Positions 24,980 through 34,283 of a stretch of 64,000 bases of DNA are shown here, one piece after another; position 1 is the stretch's first letter, and each line of letters starts with the position of its first letter. The DNA is from MED-G105 sp039814575. GTDB taxonomy: Bacteria > Pseudomonadota > Alphaproteobacteria > Caulobacterales > Parvularculaceae. The notes beneath the pieces were generated by a model. The model was not told where the DNA came from. It did not search any database and saw nothing but the letters and a program-made list of their open reading frames with translations. The position numbers and the translations under genes are program-made. The DNA lies in contig JBCCAY010000004.1 in the NCBI GenBank assembly GCA_039814575.1, forward strand, positions 179,830 to 243,829. Reading direction: 5' to 3'.

Positions 24980-27900
24980 AGCTCGCATCACGCCGGCGAT
25001 CGAGATCGCCGCGCCCGGCGGGCCACCGCCGGTGCGGGTGGTCGTCCTAACGATGGACGCGCGCCTTGGTGTCTTAGCCGCGAACGCTGAAGCAGCGCTG
25101 CGTCGCCGCGCGCCTAATTTGACATTAAGCCTGCACGCGGCGTCGGCTTGGGAAAATGATCCGTCAGCGGCCGACCGCGCCATCGAAGACATCAAGCGCG
25201 CCGACATTATCGTCACGGCACTTTTGTTCCTCGACCACCAGATCGCGCCAGTGCTGCCCGCCCTAAAAGCCCGCGCCGACGTCTGCGACGCCTTTGTCGG
25301 CTGCTTGTCGACGCCCGACATCGTCAAGCTGACGCGGCTTGGCAAGTTTTCCATGGACAAGCCGGCGACCGGCCCATTGGCGCTTTTAAAGCGGCTGCGG
25401 GGCGGCGGACGCGACCCCAGCAAGGCCGGCGCGCACCAAGCGAAAATGCTGCGGCGCCTACCCAAGATTCTGAAATTCGTTCCGGGGACGGCGCAGGACG
25501 TGCGCGCCTATTTCCTCACCATGCAATACTGGCTGGCGGGATCGGAAAAGAACATTGAGAACATGATCGCCGCCCTCGTCGATCGTTATGCTGCCGGTCC
25601 TCGAGAGATTTATCGCGGCGCAATGGCCCCGGAAGACCCGATCGAATATCCGGAAACGGGGCTCTATCATCCGCGGATGAAGCCGGCTGTCGGCGAAGAC
25701 CTACAAGCCCTGCCCCTCCCGGCCGGCATTGAGGCGTCCTCCGCCAATACAGATAGCACCGATCAAACGCCGACGATCGGCCTATTGATCATGCGTTCTT
25801 ATGTATTGTCCGGAGACGCCGATCACTATGACGGCGTCGTCGCCGCCTTCGAAGCGAAAGGGATGCGCGTTATCCCCGCCTTCGCTAGCGGTCTCGACGC
25901 GCGCCCGGCGATCGAAAAATTCTTCTTTGAAAATGGCGTTCGCACGGTGGACGCCGTCGTCTCCCTCACCGGCTTTTCGCTTGTCGGCGGCCCCGCCTAT
26001 AACGACGCCGGCGCAGCCGAAGCGGTCTTGCGCGCGCTTGACGTGCCTTACATCGCCGCGCAAGCGCTGGAATTTCAGTCCCTCAATGAATGGGGCGCCG
26101 GGGTGCGCGGCCTCTCGCCGGTGGAAGCGACAATGATGGTCGCCCTCCCCGAACTCGACGGCGCTACGGGGCCCATCGTTTTCGGCGGCCGCGTCAACAC
26201 CGAGGTCTGCGGCGGATGCCGTCGCGCCTGTCGTTTCCAAGACGGTGGAGAAGGCCCGCAAATGCGCTCCTGCCCGGAACGCGCGGATATGTTGGCGGCA
26301 CGCGTCGAGGCGCTCGTCCGTTTACGGAAAAGACAAGAGCGTGATCGCCGTGTTGCGATCATTCTTTACAACTTCCCGCCGAACAGCGGCGCCACCGGCA
26401 CGGCGGCGCATTTGTCGGTGTTTGAATCGCTGCACAATCTTCTGAAAGCCATGGCCGCTGACGGCTATGACGTCACGGTTCCTGAAAGCGTCGAAGCGTT
26501 ACGCGCGGCGGTTCTGTCCGGCGCCGGCGAGAAAGATCCAACGGCGGCGATCCTATCGGACGCCAATGTTCATGACCGTGTCTCGGCGAACGACCATGTG
26601 CGCCGAGAGACGCGGCTTTCAGAAATCGAAGCGGAATGGGGCCCGGCCCCCGGTCGTCACCAGTCGGACGGGCGCGCGATCGATATTCTGGGCGCCGCGT
26701 TCGGAAACATTTTCGTCGGCGTGCAGCCGAGTTTCGGCTATGAAGGCGACCCCATGCGCCTCCTCTTCGAAGGCGGTTTCGCGCCGACCCATGCTTTCTC
26801 GGCGTTTTACCGCTATGTGCGCGAGGACTTCGGGGCCGATGCCGTTCTGCACTTTGGCACCCATGGCGCGCTTGAATTCATGCCGGGCAAGCAATCGGGC
26901 TTATCAGGCGATTGCTGGTCGGACTATCTGATTGGTTCAGCGCCGAACTTCTATTTCTATGCCGCCAACAATCCATCGGAAGCGGCGATCGCTAAGCGCC
27001 GGTCAGCGGCGACGACCATCAGCTATCTGACGCCGGCCGTCACGAAAGCCGAGCTCTACAAAGGTCTTGCAAACCTCAAAGCCACCATCGATCGGCGCCG
27101 GGCAACGCCCCCCGAACAGAAGGACATGCGCGAGCGCCTCGCCAAGCTCGCCCAGACCGAAGCAGCGGCGTTGTCGCTCGCCGAAGCAGAGCCGGAATGG
27201 TCGGACACCGACGTCGAGGCGAACATCGATGCTCTGCAAGAGCAACTCTTCGAATACGAACAAACGCTCATTCCCCATGGATTGCACGTGGCGGGACGCG
27301 CGCCGTCGGAACAAGAACGCCGCGACCTCTTAACCGCGTCGTTGCCGCCCGCGCTATCCGAAGCGACCGGCGCTGCGCTTGTTGAAGACGTGTTGGCGGG
27401 AACGGCTTCGACCGACCTTCTGCGAAAAGTCAAAAAGTCAGACGCCGACCCCATCGCCTTAGAAGCGGTGACGACCCTCACCAAAATCAATGACGGCCTC
27501 TTAGCGCAAACGGAAATCCCCGGACTGCTCGCCGCTCTCAATGGCGGATATGTGCCGCCGGCGCCGGGCGGCGACGTCTTACGCAATCCTGACGTCTTGC
27601 CGACGGGTCGCAATATTCACGGCTTCGACCCGTTCCGTATGCCGAGCGCCTTCGCGGTCGCCGACGGCGCGCGCCAAGCGGAACGGCTGATCGCCCGGCA
27701 CCAAAAAGACGGGGTATCGCTGCCGGAAACCGTCGCCATCGTCCTCTGGGGAACCGACAACCTCAAAAGCGAAGGCGCGCAAATCGCACAAGCCCTCGCC
27801 CTTATGGGCGCGAAACCGCGTTACGACGCATTCGGCCGTCTCGCCGGCGCCGAATTGGCGCCGCTTAACGAACTCGATCGCCCACGGATCGACGTCGTCG

Positions 27901-28808
27901 TTACTCTGTCCGGCATCTTCCGCGATCTTCTGCCGATGCAAACGCGGATGCTCGCCGAAGCGGCCCAGCTCGCCGCCGCCGCGGATGAGCCCGAACATTT
28001 GAACTTCGTGCGCAAACACGCCCTCGCCTATCAAAAAGCCCATGGCTGCGATCTCGACACTGCGGCCTTGCGCGTCTTCTCCAACGCCGACGGCGCCTAT
28101 GGCGCCAATGTCAATCAATTGGTCGACGCCGGCGCTTTCATGGAAGACGAAGAGCTCGGCGACGCTTACAAAAAACGCAAATGCTTCGCCTACGGCGTCA
28201 GCGGCGCGCCCATGCAACATGCGGCGCTCCTCGACACCATCTTAGCGGACGTCGACGTCGCCTATCAGAACTTGGAATCGGTCGATCTCGGCGTCACCAC
28301 GATTGACCATTATTTTGATACGCTGGGCGGCATCTCGCGCGCCGTTAAAACCGCCAAGGGCGAAGACGCCGCGGTTTATATCGGCGATCAAACCCAAAGC
28401 GACGGCGTCGTACGCACCCTGAACGAGCAAGTGGCGCTGGAAACGCGCACGCGCACCCTCAATCCAAAATGGTATGAGGGCATGCTGAATCATGGCTATG
28501 AAGGCGTGCGCCAGATCGAGGCGCAAGTCACTAACACTATGGGCTGGTCGGCGACGACAGCGGCTGTCGCGCCCTGGGTCTATCAAGAAATCAGCGAGAC
28601 ATTCGTTCTCGACAAAGACCTTCGCGACCGCTTGGCCGCGCTCAATCCGAAATCCTGCGCGCGGGTCGCGAACCGCCTCATCGAAGCGTCGGACCGCAAT
28701 TACTGGACGCCCGACGAAGAAACCCTCGAGGCGCTCCGCCGCGCCGGTGAAGAACTCGAAGACCGCCTCGAAGGCGTCTTTCCGCCCTCTGAAGGAGCCG
28801 TCTTATGA
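24969..28808 (+). CDS. bchH: BchH, magnesium chelatase subunit H
   Basis: BchH is the porphyrin-binding catalytic subunit of magnesium chelatase (CobN/ChlH family). The start at 24969 gives 1279 residues, slightly longer than the typical 1190-1250, and overlaps the end of bchB. The open frame extends upstream to 24870, but that part lies inside bchB and is not family-like. Recognisable blocks are HFGTHGALEFMPGKQSGLSGDCW in the middle, GVQPSFGYEGDPMRLLFEGG, and NTMGWSATTAAVAPWVYQE near the C-terminus. The stop overlaps bchL (ATGA). Confidence 0.97.
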   Translation: MDGEARITPAIEIAAPGGPPPVRVVVLTMDARLGVLAANAEAALRRRAPNLTLSLHAASAWENDPSAADRAIEDIKRADIIVTALLFLDHQIAPVLPALKARADVCDAFVGCLSTPDIVKLTRLGKFSMDKPATGPLALLKRLRGGGRDPSKAGAHQAKMLRRLPKILKFVPGTAQDVRAYFLTMQYWLAGSEKNIENMIAALVDRYAAGPREIYRGAMAPEDPIEYPETGLYHPRMKPAVGEDLQALPLPAGIEASSANTDSTDQTPTIGLLIMRSYVLSGDADHYDGVVAAFEAKGMRVIPAFASGLDARPAIEKFFFENGVRTVDAVVSLTGFSLVGGPAYNDAGAAEAVLRALDVPYIAAQALEFQSLNEWGAGVRGLSPVEATMMVALPELDGATGPIVFGGRVNTEVCGGCRRACRFQDGGEGPQMRSCPERADMLAARVEALVRLRKRQERDRRVAIILYNFPPNSGATGTAAHLSVFESLHNLLKAMAADGYDVTVPESVEALRAAVLSGAGEKDPTAAILSDANVHDRVSANDHVRRETRLSEIEAEWGPAPGRHQSDGRAIDILGAAFGNIFVGVQPSFGYEGDPMRLLFEGGFAPTHAFSAFYRYVREDFGADAVLHFGTHGALEFMPGKQSGLSGDCWSDYLIGSAPNFYFYAANNPSEAAIAKRRSAATTISYLTPAVTKAELYKGLANLKATIDRRRATPPEQKDMRERLAKLAQTEAAALSLAEAEPEWSDTDVEANIDALQEQLFEYEQTLIPHGLHVAGRAPSEQERRDLLTASLPPALSEATGAALVEDVLAGTASTDLLRKVKKSDADPIALEAVTTLTKINDGLLAQTEIPGLLAALNGGYVPPAPGGDVLRNPDVLPTGRNIHGFDPFRMPSAFAVADGARQAERLIARHQKDGVSLPETVAIVLWGTDNLKSEGAQIAQALALMGAKPRYDAFGRLAGAELAPLNELDRPRIDVVVTLSGIFRDLLPMQTRMLAEAAQLAAAADEPEHLNFVRKHALAYQKAHGCDLDTAALRVFSNADGAYGANVNQLVDAGAFMEDEELGDAYKKRKCFAYGVSGAPMQHAALLDTILADVDVAYQNLESVDLGVTTIDHYFDTLGGISRAVKTAKGEDAAVYIGDQTQSDGVVRTLNEQVALETRTRTLNPKWYEGMLNHGYEGVRQIEAQVTNTMGWSATTAAVAPWVYQEISETFVLDKDLRDRLAALNPKSCARVANRLIEASDRNYWTPDEETLEALRRAGEELEDRLEGVFPPSEGAVL

Positions 28809-29698
28809 CGCTACTCGATATTAATGGCACGACGCGTGAAGACGGCGAAGGCAGCGTTCAAGTCGCCCTCGATCCGCGCATGGAAATCGAAACGGCGAAA
28901 GTCTTCGCCGTTTACGGCAAAGGCGGCATCGGCAAGTCGACGACGTCGTCAAACTTGTCCGCAGCGTTCTCCAAGCTCGGCAAACGGGTCATGCAAATCG
29001 GCTGCGACCCAAAGCATGATTCCACGTTCACATTGACGAAGCGCTTAGCGCCGACGGTGATCGACGTTCTCGAAAGCGTTGATTTCCACAGCGAAGAATT
29101 ACGCCCGGAAGACTTCGTCTTCGAAGGGTACAACGGCGTCATGTGCGTTGAAGCCGGCGGACCGCCGGCCGGCACTGGCTGCGGCGGCTATGTGGTCGGA
29201 CAGACAGTCAAGCTCCTAAAAGAGCACCACCTGTTGGAAGAGACCGACGTCGTTATCTTCGACGTTCTCGGCGACGTCGTTTGCGGCGGCTTCGCCTCTC
29301 CTCTTCAGCATGCGGAGCGCGCCGTCATTGTCACAGCGAACGATTTTGATTCGATCTTCGCAATGAACCGCATTGTTGCGGCGATCCAAGCGAAAGCGAA
29401 AAACTATGACGTGCGCCTCGGCGGCGTCATCGCTAACCGCTCCGCGGCAACGGACGAAATCGACCGCTTTAACGACGAGATCGGCCTAAAGCGCCTGGCG
29501 CACTTCCCGGACCTCGACGTCATTCGTCGGTCGCGACTGAAAAAATCAACGCTCTTCGAAATGCCGCCCTCGCCAGAACTTGAAGCCGTGCAGAACGAAT
29601 ACTTGAAGCTCGCCGCGTCGCTGTGGGCGGGAACGGAACCCCTGAGCGCGGTCCCCATGAAGGACCGCGAGATTTTCGACTTTTTGGGATTTGATTGA
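28805..29698 (+). CDS. bchL: BchL, dark protochlorophyllide reductase iron protein
   Basis: BchL is the NifH-like ATPase that transfers electrons to BchNB. It has the P-loop GKGGIGKSTT, and the cluster cysteines in GTGCGGYVVG and GDVVCGGFA. At 297 residues it is of standard length and lacks the acidic N-terminal extension of BchX. Start and stop overlap bchH and bchM by four bases each. Confidence 0.97.
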   Translation: MTLLDINGTTREDGEGSVQVALDPRMEIETAKVFAVYGKGGIGKSTTSSNLSAAFSKLGKRVMQIGCDPKHDSTFTLTKRLAPTVIDVLESVDFHSEELRPEDFVFEGYNGVMCVEAGGPPAGTGCGGYVVGQTVKLLKEHHLLEETDVVIFDVLGDVVCGGFASPLQHAERAVIVTANDFDSIFAMNRIVAAIQAKAKNYDVRLGGVIANRSAATDEIDRFNDEIGLKRLAHFPDLDVIRRSRLKKSTLFEMPPSPELEAVQNEYLKLAASLWAGTEPLSAVPMKDREIFDFLGFD

Positions 29699-30414
29699 TG
29701 ACAGCATCCGCCAGCTACATCGCCAAACGCGGCCAGTTAGAGGCCTATTTTGACCGCACTGCCGCCGACGCCTGGGCGCGGCTGACGTCCGATGCCCCTG
29801 TCAGCGGCATCCGGGCGACGGTACGCGCCGGTCGCGACGCCATGCGCGATACGATTTTAAACGCTCTGCCAACGGACCTTTCCGGCGCTCGGCTCTTAGA
29901 CGCCGGCTGCGGCCCCGGCCAATTGGCGCTCGAAGCGGCGCGTCGCGGCGCGGACGTCGTCGCCGTCGACCTCTCATCGACGTTACTCGACTTGGCGCGC
30001 GAGCGCGTCGCGTCGGAGAATTTAAGCGGCAGCGTCGATTTTCGCGTCGGCGACATGTTTGACGAGGGCCTCGGCTCATTTGACTATGTGGTGGCGATGG
30101 ATTCGCTCATCCACTACGCCCTGCGGGATATGGTGGACACGCTGGCGCAGTTCGCAAACCGGACCGACCGGAAAGTCATCGCCACCTTCGCCCCCAAAAC
30201 GCCGCTTCTAACGGTGATGCACGCCGTCGGCGGCCTCTTCCCGAAAGGCGATCGCGCGCCGGCCATTCAGCCGGCGACGGAACGCTTGCTGCGCGCGCGC
30301 CTCGAAGAACGCTTGAGCCCGCGGGGCTGGCGCGTCGACGCGTCTAACCGCGTCGGCTCCGGCTTTTACATCTCGCAAACCATGGAATTGGCCAAAGAAC
30401 CGAAACGGAGTTGA
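29695..30414 (+). CDS. bchM: BchM, Mg-protoporphyrin IX methyltransferase
   Basis: BchM transfers a methyl group from SAM to the C13 propionate of Mg-protoporphyrin IX, making the substrate of AcsF. The SAM motif LLDAGCGPGQLALEAARRG and the VAVDLSS acidic end of beta-2 are present, and SLIHYALRDMVDTL is a BchM family block. At 239 residues it has the usual length. Its start overlaps bchL. Confidence 0.95.
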   Translation: MMTASASYIAKRGQLEAYFDRTAADAWARLTSDAPVSGIRATVRAGRDAMRDTILNALPTDLSGARLLDAGCGPGQLALEAARRGADVVAVDLSSTLLDLARERVASENLSGSVDFRVGDMFDEGLGSFDYVVAMDSLIHYALRDMVDTLAQFANRTDRKVIATFAPKTPLLTVMHAVGGLFPKGDRAPAIQPATERLLRARLEERLSPRGWRVDASNRVGSGFYISQTMELAKEPKRS

Positions 30415-30437
30415 TCTAGCGCAAATCGCCATCGCCT

Positions 30438-31871
30438 ATGACCGATAAAAAACCGCATATGTCGTCCGCTTGGATGAATTTCAGCAAAGCGCTTCTCCCG
30501 TTCGCCGACGCGGCGAGCGACCGCTTGCCTTTGGCGCGACTCTTACGCTTGTCGCTGTTCCAAGTCTCCGTCGGCATGGCGGCGGTGTTGCTTACAGGTG
30601 CAATAAACCGCGTGATGATCGTCGAATTGTCGGTGCCGGCCGGGCTCGTGGCGGCGATGGTCGCCCTGCCGCTTGTCTTTGCGCCCTTGCGCGCTTTGAT
30701 CGGCCACCGCTCGGACACCCATCGTTCCGTTCTCGGATGGCGCCGCGGGCCTTACATTTGGATGGGCTCGATGCTGCAATATGGCGGCTTCGCCGTCATG
30801 CCGTTCGCGCTGCTTGTTTTATCAGACACCGCGCTCAACCTCCCCTGGCTCGGCCAAGCGAGCGCCGCGCTCGCCTTTCTTATGGTCGGCGCCGGCATGC
30901 ACACCGTGCAAACCGCCGGTCTCGCCCTCGCCACGGACATTGCTCCTGAAGACAGCCGGCCACGCGTGGTCGCGCTTCTTTATGTCATGCTGCTCGTCGG
31001 CATGGGCGCTAGCGCTTTAGTCTTCGGTGTTTTGTTGCAGGACTTCTCACCGAAACGCCTCATTCAAGTCATTCAAGGCGCCGCTGTCGTGACCATCGTT
31101 CTGAACGTTATCGCCCTTTGGAAACAAGAAGCGCGCGATACAACACTGACCGATCCCACCCGCCCGCGCGAAGCCTTCCGCAACGCCTGGGCGCGTTTTG
31201 CAACAGAGCCGGGCGCGAAACGCCTCCTCGCTGGCGTCGGTGCAGGCGCAGCGGCCTTCGGCATGCAAGATGTGCTGCTTGAACCTTATGGCGGCGAAGT
31301 CTTAGCTTTATCCGTAAGCCAAACAACCTTGCTCACGGGTCTTTTCGCCGGCGGCATGCTGATCGGTTTTGCGCTCGCGGCCCGGCGTCTCGCAAAGGGC
31401 GCAGAGCCCCACCGCCTCGCTGGTTTCGGCGCGATTATCGGCGTCGTTGGTTTTTCAGCGATCGTTTTTGCAGACCCCTTCGCCTCGGGGCTATTGTTCC
31501 GGATCGGCGTCGTCGCGATCGGCGTCGGCAACGGCCTCTTCTCGGTGTCAACACTCACCGCCCTGATGGGCTTGGCTAAAAACGGCAATGCCGGCATCGC
31601 GCTCGGTGCCTGGGGCGCGGTGCAAGCGACCTCGGCCGGCGCTGCTATCGCCACCGGCGGCGCCCTGCGCGACGTCATTGGCCGCCTCGCCATGGCCGGC
31701 GATCTTGGCCCAGCGCTTGAGCGCGTCTCGACCGGTTATGGCGCCGTCTATCATATCGAGATTTTACTCTTATTCGTCAGCATGGCGATTATTGGTCCGT
31801 TGGCGCGGTTGTCCCTCGACGACGCGCCTTCGTCCTCCCGTCCGCGCGGCGTGCCTGCATTCCCAAGCTAG
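30438..31871 (+). CDS. lhaA: LhaA, light-harvesting 1 assembly protein (PucC family MFS)
   Basis: LhaA is a 12-helix membrane protein of the PucC/BCD family required for assembly of the LH1 antenna and possibly for pigment delivery. The 477-residue product has LTGAINRVMIVELSVPAG near residue 52, the HRSDTHRSVLGWRRGPYIW loop and GVGNGLFSVSTLTALMGLA. It lies between bchM and puhA, the conserved location. The puhA gene often has a promoter inside the 3' end of lhaA. Confidence 0.94.
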   Translation: MTDKKPHMSSAWMNFSKALLPFADAASDRLPLARLLRLSLFQVSVGMAAVLLTGAINRVMIVELSVPAGLVAAMVALPLVFAPLRALIGHRSDTHRSVLGWRRGPYIWMGSMLQYGGFAVMPFALLVLSDTALNLPWLGQASAALAFLMVGAGMHTVQTAGLALATDIAPEDSRPRVVALLYVMLLVGMGASALVFGVLLQDFSPKRLIQVIQGAAVVTIVLNVIALWKQEARDTTLTDPTRPREAFRNAWARFATEPGAKRLLAGVGAGAAAFGMQDVLLEPYGGEVLALSVSQTTLLTGLFAGGMLIGFALAARRLAKGAEPHRLAGFGAIIGVVGFSAIVFADPFASGLLFRIGVVAIGVGNGLFSVSTLTALMGLAKNGNAGIALGAWGAVQATSAGAAIATGGALRDVIGRLAMAGDLGPALERVSTGYGAVYHIEILLLFVSMAIIGPLARLSLDDAPSSSRPRGVPAFPS

Positions 31872-31911
31872 TTCTTATGATTTTAACGCCTACAACAAAG
31901 GAGAAACGATC

Positions 31912-32694
31912 ATGATATTCGGCGGCGAATTCATCACCGGCGTCGACCTAGTCGACGTTTGCCTATGGCTCTTTGTGACATTCTTTTTCGGCCTGGTCTT
32001 TTACCTACAACAAGAAAGCCGGCGCGAAGGCTATCCGCTGGAAGCAGACACGACCGGCAAATTAGAACCGTCCGGCGTCGTTTGGTTCCCGGAGAAAAAG
32101 ACCTTCAACCTGCCCCACGGACAAGAGCCTGTCTCTGTTCCCCACGGCCCGCGCGATACGCGCGACCTCGCCTTGAAACGCACCGCCGTTTGGCCGGGTG
32201 CGCCGTTCAAACCCACCGGCGATCCTATGCTCGACGGCGTCGGCCCTGGTTCCTATGCGGAACGTCAAGACATCCCCGACGTCACGGATGACGGGCGTCC
32301 ACGCATCGTGCCGTTCCGCCTTGGGGACGGCTTCGACGTAGCGTCGAAAGACCTTGACCCGCGCGGCCTTCCCGTGGTCGGCGCCGACGGGGTCCAAGGC
32401 GGCGTCGTCACTGATCTTTGGATCGACCGGTCCGAAGCCATCATCCGCTATATGGAAGTCAATGTGGGAACGGCTGATGCGCCCCGTTCCGCGCTATTGC
32501 CAGTCCCGTTCGCGAATATCGACAAGGGCAAACGCCAAGTGAGCGTCGCCGCCATCCTTGGCGGACAGTTCGCAAAGGCGCCGGCGACGAAAGCGGCGGA
32601 CCAAATCACGCGACTTGAAGAAGACAAGATTTGCGGCTTTTACGGCGGCGGCACGCTCTATGCGACGCCGATGCGCGCTGAGCCGCTTCTCTAA
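31912..32694 (+). CDS. puhA: PuhA, photosynthetic reaction centre H subunit
   Basis: PuhA caps the cytoplasmic face of the reaction centre and shapes proton delivery to QB. The N-terminus has a single transmembrane helix (VDVCLWLFVTFFFGLVFYLQ) followed by the ESRREGYPLE stretch; the C-terminal domain is PRC-barrel-like, with VGADGVQGGVVTDLWIDRSE. The ATG at 31912 has AAAGGAG eight bases upstream, which fixes the start and gives 260 residues, the usual size. An upstream open frame from 31588 is not coding. Confidence 0.97.
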   Translation: MIFGGEFITGVDLVDVCLWLFVTFFFGLVFYLQQESRREGYPLEADTTGKLEPSGVVWFPEKKTFNLPHGQEPVSVPHGPRDTRDLALKRTAVWPGAPFKPTGDPMLDGVGPGSYAERQDIPDVTDDGRPRIVPFRLGDGFDVASKDLDPRGLPVVGADGVQGGVVTDLWIDRSEAIIRYMEVNVGTADAPRSALLPVPFANIDKGKRQVSVAAILGGQFAKAPATKAADQITRLEEDKICGFYGGGTLYATPMRAEPLL

Positions 32695-32717
32695 ACACTG
32701 ATCGAAAGGCGACGGCG

Positions 32718-33425
32718 ATGCCCCTATTACACGACGAAGAAGACGGCCCCACCGAACCAGTTCCCGGCTTGCCCGCGCAACTGCCGGACGGCGAAACCGT
32801 CGTGTGGCGCGGCCAGCCCGACGCCCTGGGGCTCGCCGTCCACGCCTTTCACATCCGCTTTGTCGCGCTTTACTTCGTGACCGCGGCGGCTGTGAAAGGC
32901 TCTATGGCAGGAAGCGTTTCCGAGGCTCTCACCGCTGCGACGCCGATGCTCCTCGCGGGCGCGGCGGTTACCGCCATTCTGCTCGTGATCGCTTGGGCCA
33001 TGGCGCGGGCGGCGATTTTCACGATCACCAATAAACGGATCATCTTCCGCTCCGGCGTCGCTATTCCAAAATACGTCAATCTTCCGTTTACCGACATTGA
33101 AAGCGCCGATCTCAGAAAGCGTCAACAGACGGGCGATATCGCTATCAGAACGACGGCGGAGCGCCGCGCGCCGTTTCTCCATCTGTGGCCGTTTGTCCGC
33201 CCCCTGCAATTGCGCCGTACGACGCCTTTGATGCGCGCTTTGCCCGACGCCGACAGCGCGGCGAAAGCGCTCGGCAACGCGATCAAGGCCGCCGCGCCCG
33301 ATAAGGTGATGCTGGCGAGCGACCAGAAAACCACGCGCCATCCGAATTCAACCACGCCGCCGCGCACCAAGGCAAAAACGTCGACGCAACCAAGCGCGCC
33401 TTTGTCAGCGGCCGCGCAGACCTAA
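32718..33425 (+). CDS. puhB: PuhB, photosynthetic complex assembly protein
   Basis: PuhB is a membrane protein that assists assembly of the reaction centre and LH1. The 235-residue protein has ETVVWRGQPD near residue 30, two to three hydrophobic segments (about 45-65, 75-110), and a PH-like (bPH) cytosolic part with FTITNKRIIFRSGVAIPKYVN. A low-complexity tail rich in Thr, Ser, Lys and Pro closes the protein. It is placed between puhA and puhC as usual. Confidence 0.92.
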   Translation: MPLLHDEEDGPTEPVPGLPAQLPDGETVVWRGQPDALGLAVHAFHIRFVALYFVTAAAVKGSMAGSVSEALTAATPMLLAGAAVTAILLVIAWAMARAAIFTITNKRIIFRSGVAIPKYVNLPFTDIESADLRKRQQTGDIAIRTTAERRAPFLHLWPFVRPLQLRRTTPLMRALPDADSAAKALGNAIKAAAPDKVMLASDQKTTRHPNSTTPPRTKAKTSTQPSAPLSAAAQT

Positions 33426-33465
33426 CGCGCCACACGATCGAGATAGCACAGAAGACGACGAGACC

Positions 33466-33984
33466 ATGATGAAACAGAATTCTGAAAAAGGGCGACGCAC
33501 GCCACGCATGCCGCAAACGCCTGCAAACGGCAAACGCGATTACCGTCGCGCCGAGGGCCGTTTTCTCATGGTGGCCGGCGCCCTCGCCGTTTTCAGCTTC
33601 GGCGTCGCGGTTTTTACACTAACAACTGACATCGGCGCACAACAGATAACGGACCGTCACATGACGGACAGTCTCGCTATAAATATCAGCGATCGTCCCG
33701 ACGGCGCCGTGCTGCTTAGCGACGCCGCCTCCGGCGAGACGCTTTGGATTTATGAAAGCGGCGACGGCGCCTTTGCGCGATCGGCGATGCGCGCGCTCGC
33801 ATTTTCCCGGCGCGCCCAAGGAGCCGGCCCTGAAGCGCCGATGCTGCTTGAACGCAGCGACACGGGCGCGGTGTTCTTAAGCGATCCCGTCACCGAGAAA
33901 TCCATTCCCTTAAGCGCGTTCGGCGATGAGAACGCGCAACAATTCGCCGTCATATTCGAACAAACGGAGGCGAGCGCCCAATGA
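33466..33984 (+). CDS. puhC: PuhC, photosynthetic complex assembly protein
   Basis: PuhC has one N-terminal membrane helix (FLMVAGALAVFSFGVAVFTL, about 28-47) and a periplasmic domain with SDRPDGAVLLSDAASGETLWIYESGDGAF-type sequence that is typical of the family and supports reorganisation of the RC-LH1-PufX or RC-LH1 core. The product is 172 residues. Two adjacent ATG codons (33466 and 33469) could both start. The stop overlaps the next small ORF by four bases. Confidence 0.9.
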   Translation: MMKQNSEKGRRTPRMPQTPANGKRDYRRAEGRFLMVAGALAVFSFGVAVFTLTTDIGAQQITDRHMTDSLAINISDRPDGAVLLSDAASGETLWIYESGDGAFARSAMRALAFSRRAQGAGPEAPMLLERSDTGAVFLSDPVTEKSIPLSAFGDENAQQFAVIFEQTEASAQ

Positions 33985-34283
33985 CTGACCTATCCCTCTT
34001 TCGAAAGACAATCCCGACGGCGTGCACCGTCACGGTTCTCTACACGGACCAAACGCTTGAGGCTCATGTGGAGCTCGACGACGATCTCTTGCCGACCGCG
34101 GGCGATCGCATCACGGTCGAAGGCGCGCCGGTCTCTGTTGATTTCGGCGAGACGCTCCATTTTCGCCGCGCCGCGCGTCTCGTGCGCGGTTCGATTTTTG
34201 ATAAGCTCTATGTGCGGTTCCAATCGCTCTTTGAGCTGACCGAGCTTTATGAAGTTAGTTTCTCAACCGGGAGATTCCGATGA
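33981..34283 (+). CDS. conserved small protein between puhC and acsF
   Basis: This 100-residue soluble protein is tightly locked into the operon by ATGA overlaps with both puhC and acsF, so it is certainly translated as part of the unit. It has no signal peptide or membrane segment; the sequence alternates short beta-like stretches (CTVTVLYTDQTLEAHVEL, GDRITVEGAPVSVDFGETLHF). I recall that many alphaproteobacterial clusters have a small unnamed ORF here, but its function is not established. A role in cyclase or puh assembly is a guess from position. Confidence 0.8.
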   Translation: MTDLSLFRKTIPTACTVTVLYTDQTLEAHVELDDDLLPTAGDRITVEGAPVSVDFGETLHFRRAARLVRGSIFDKLYVRFQSLFELTELYEVSFSTGRFR

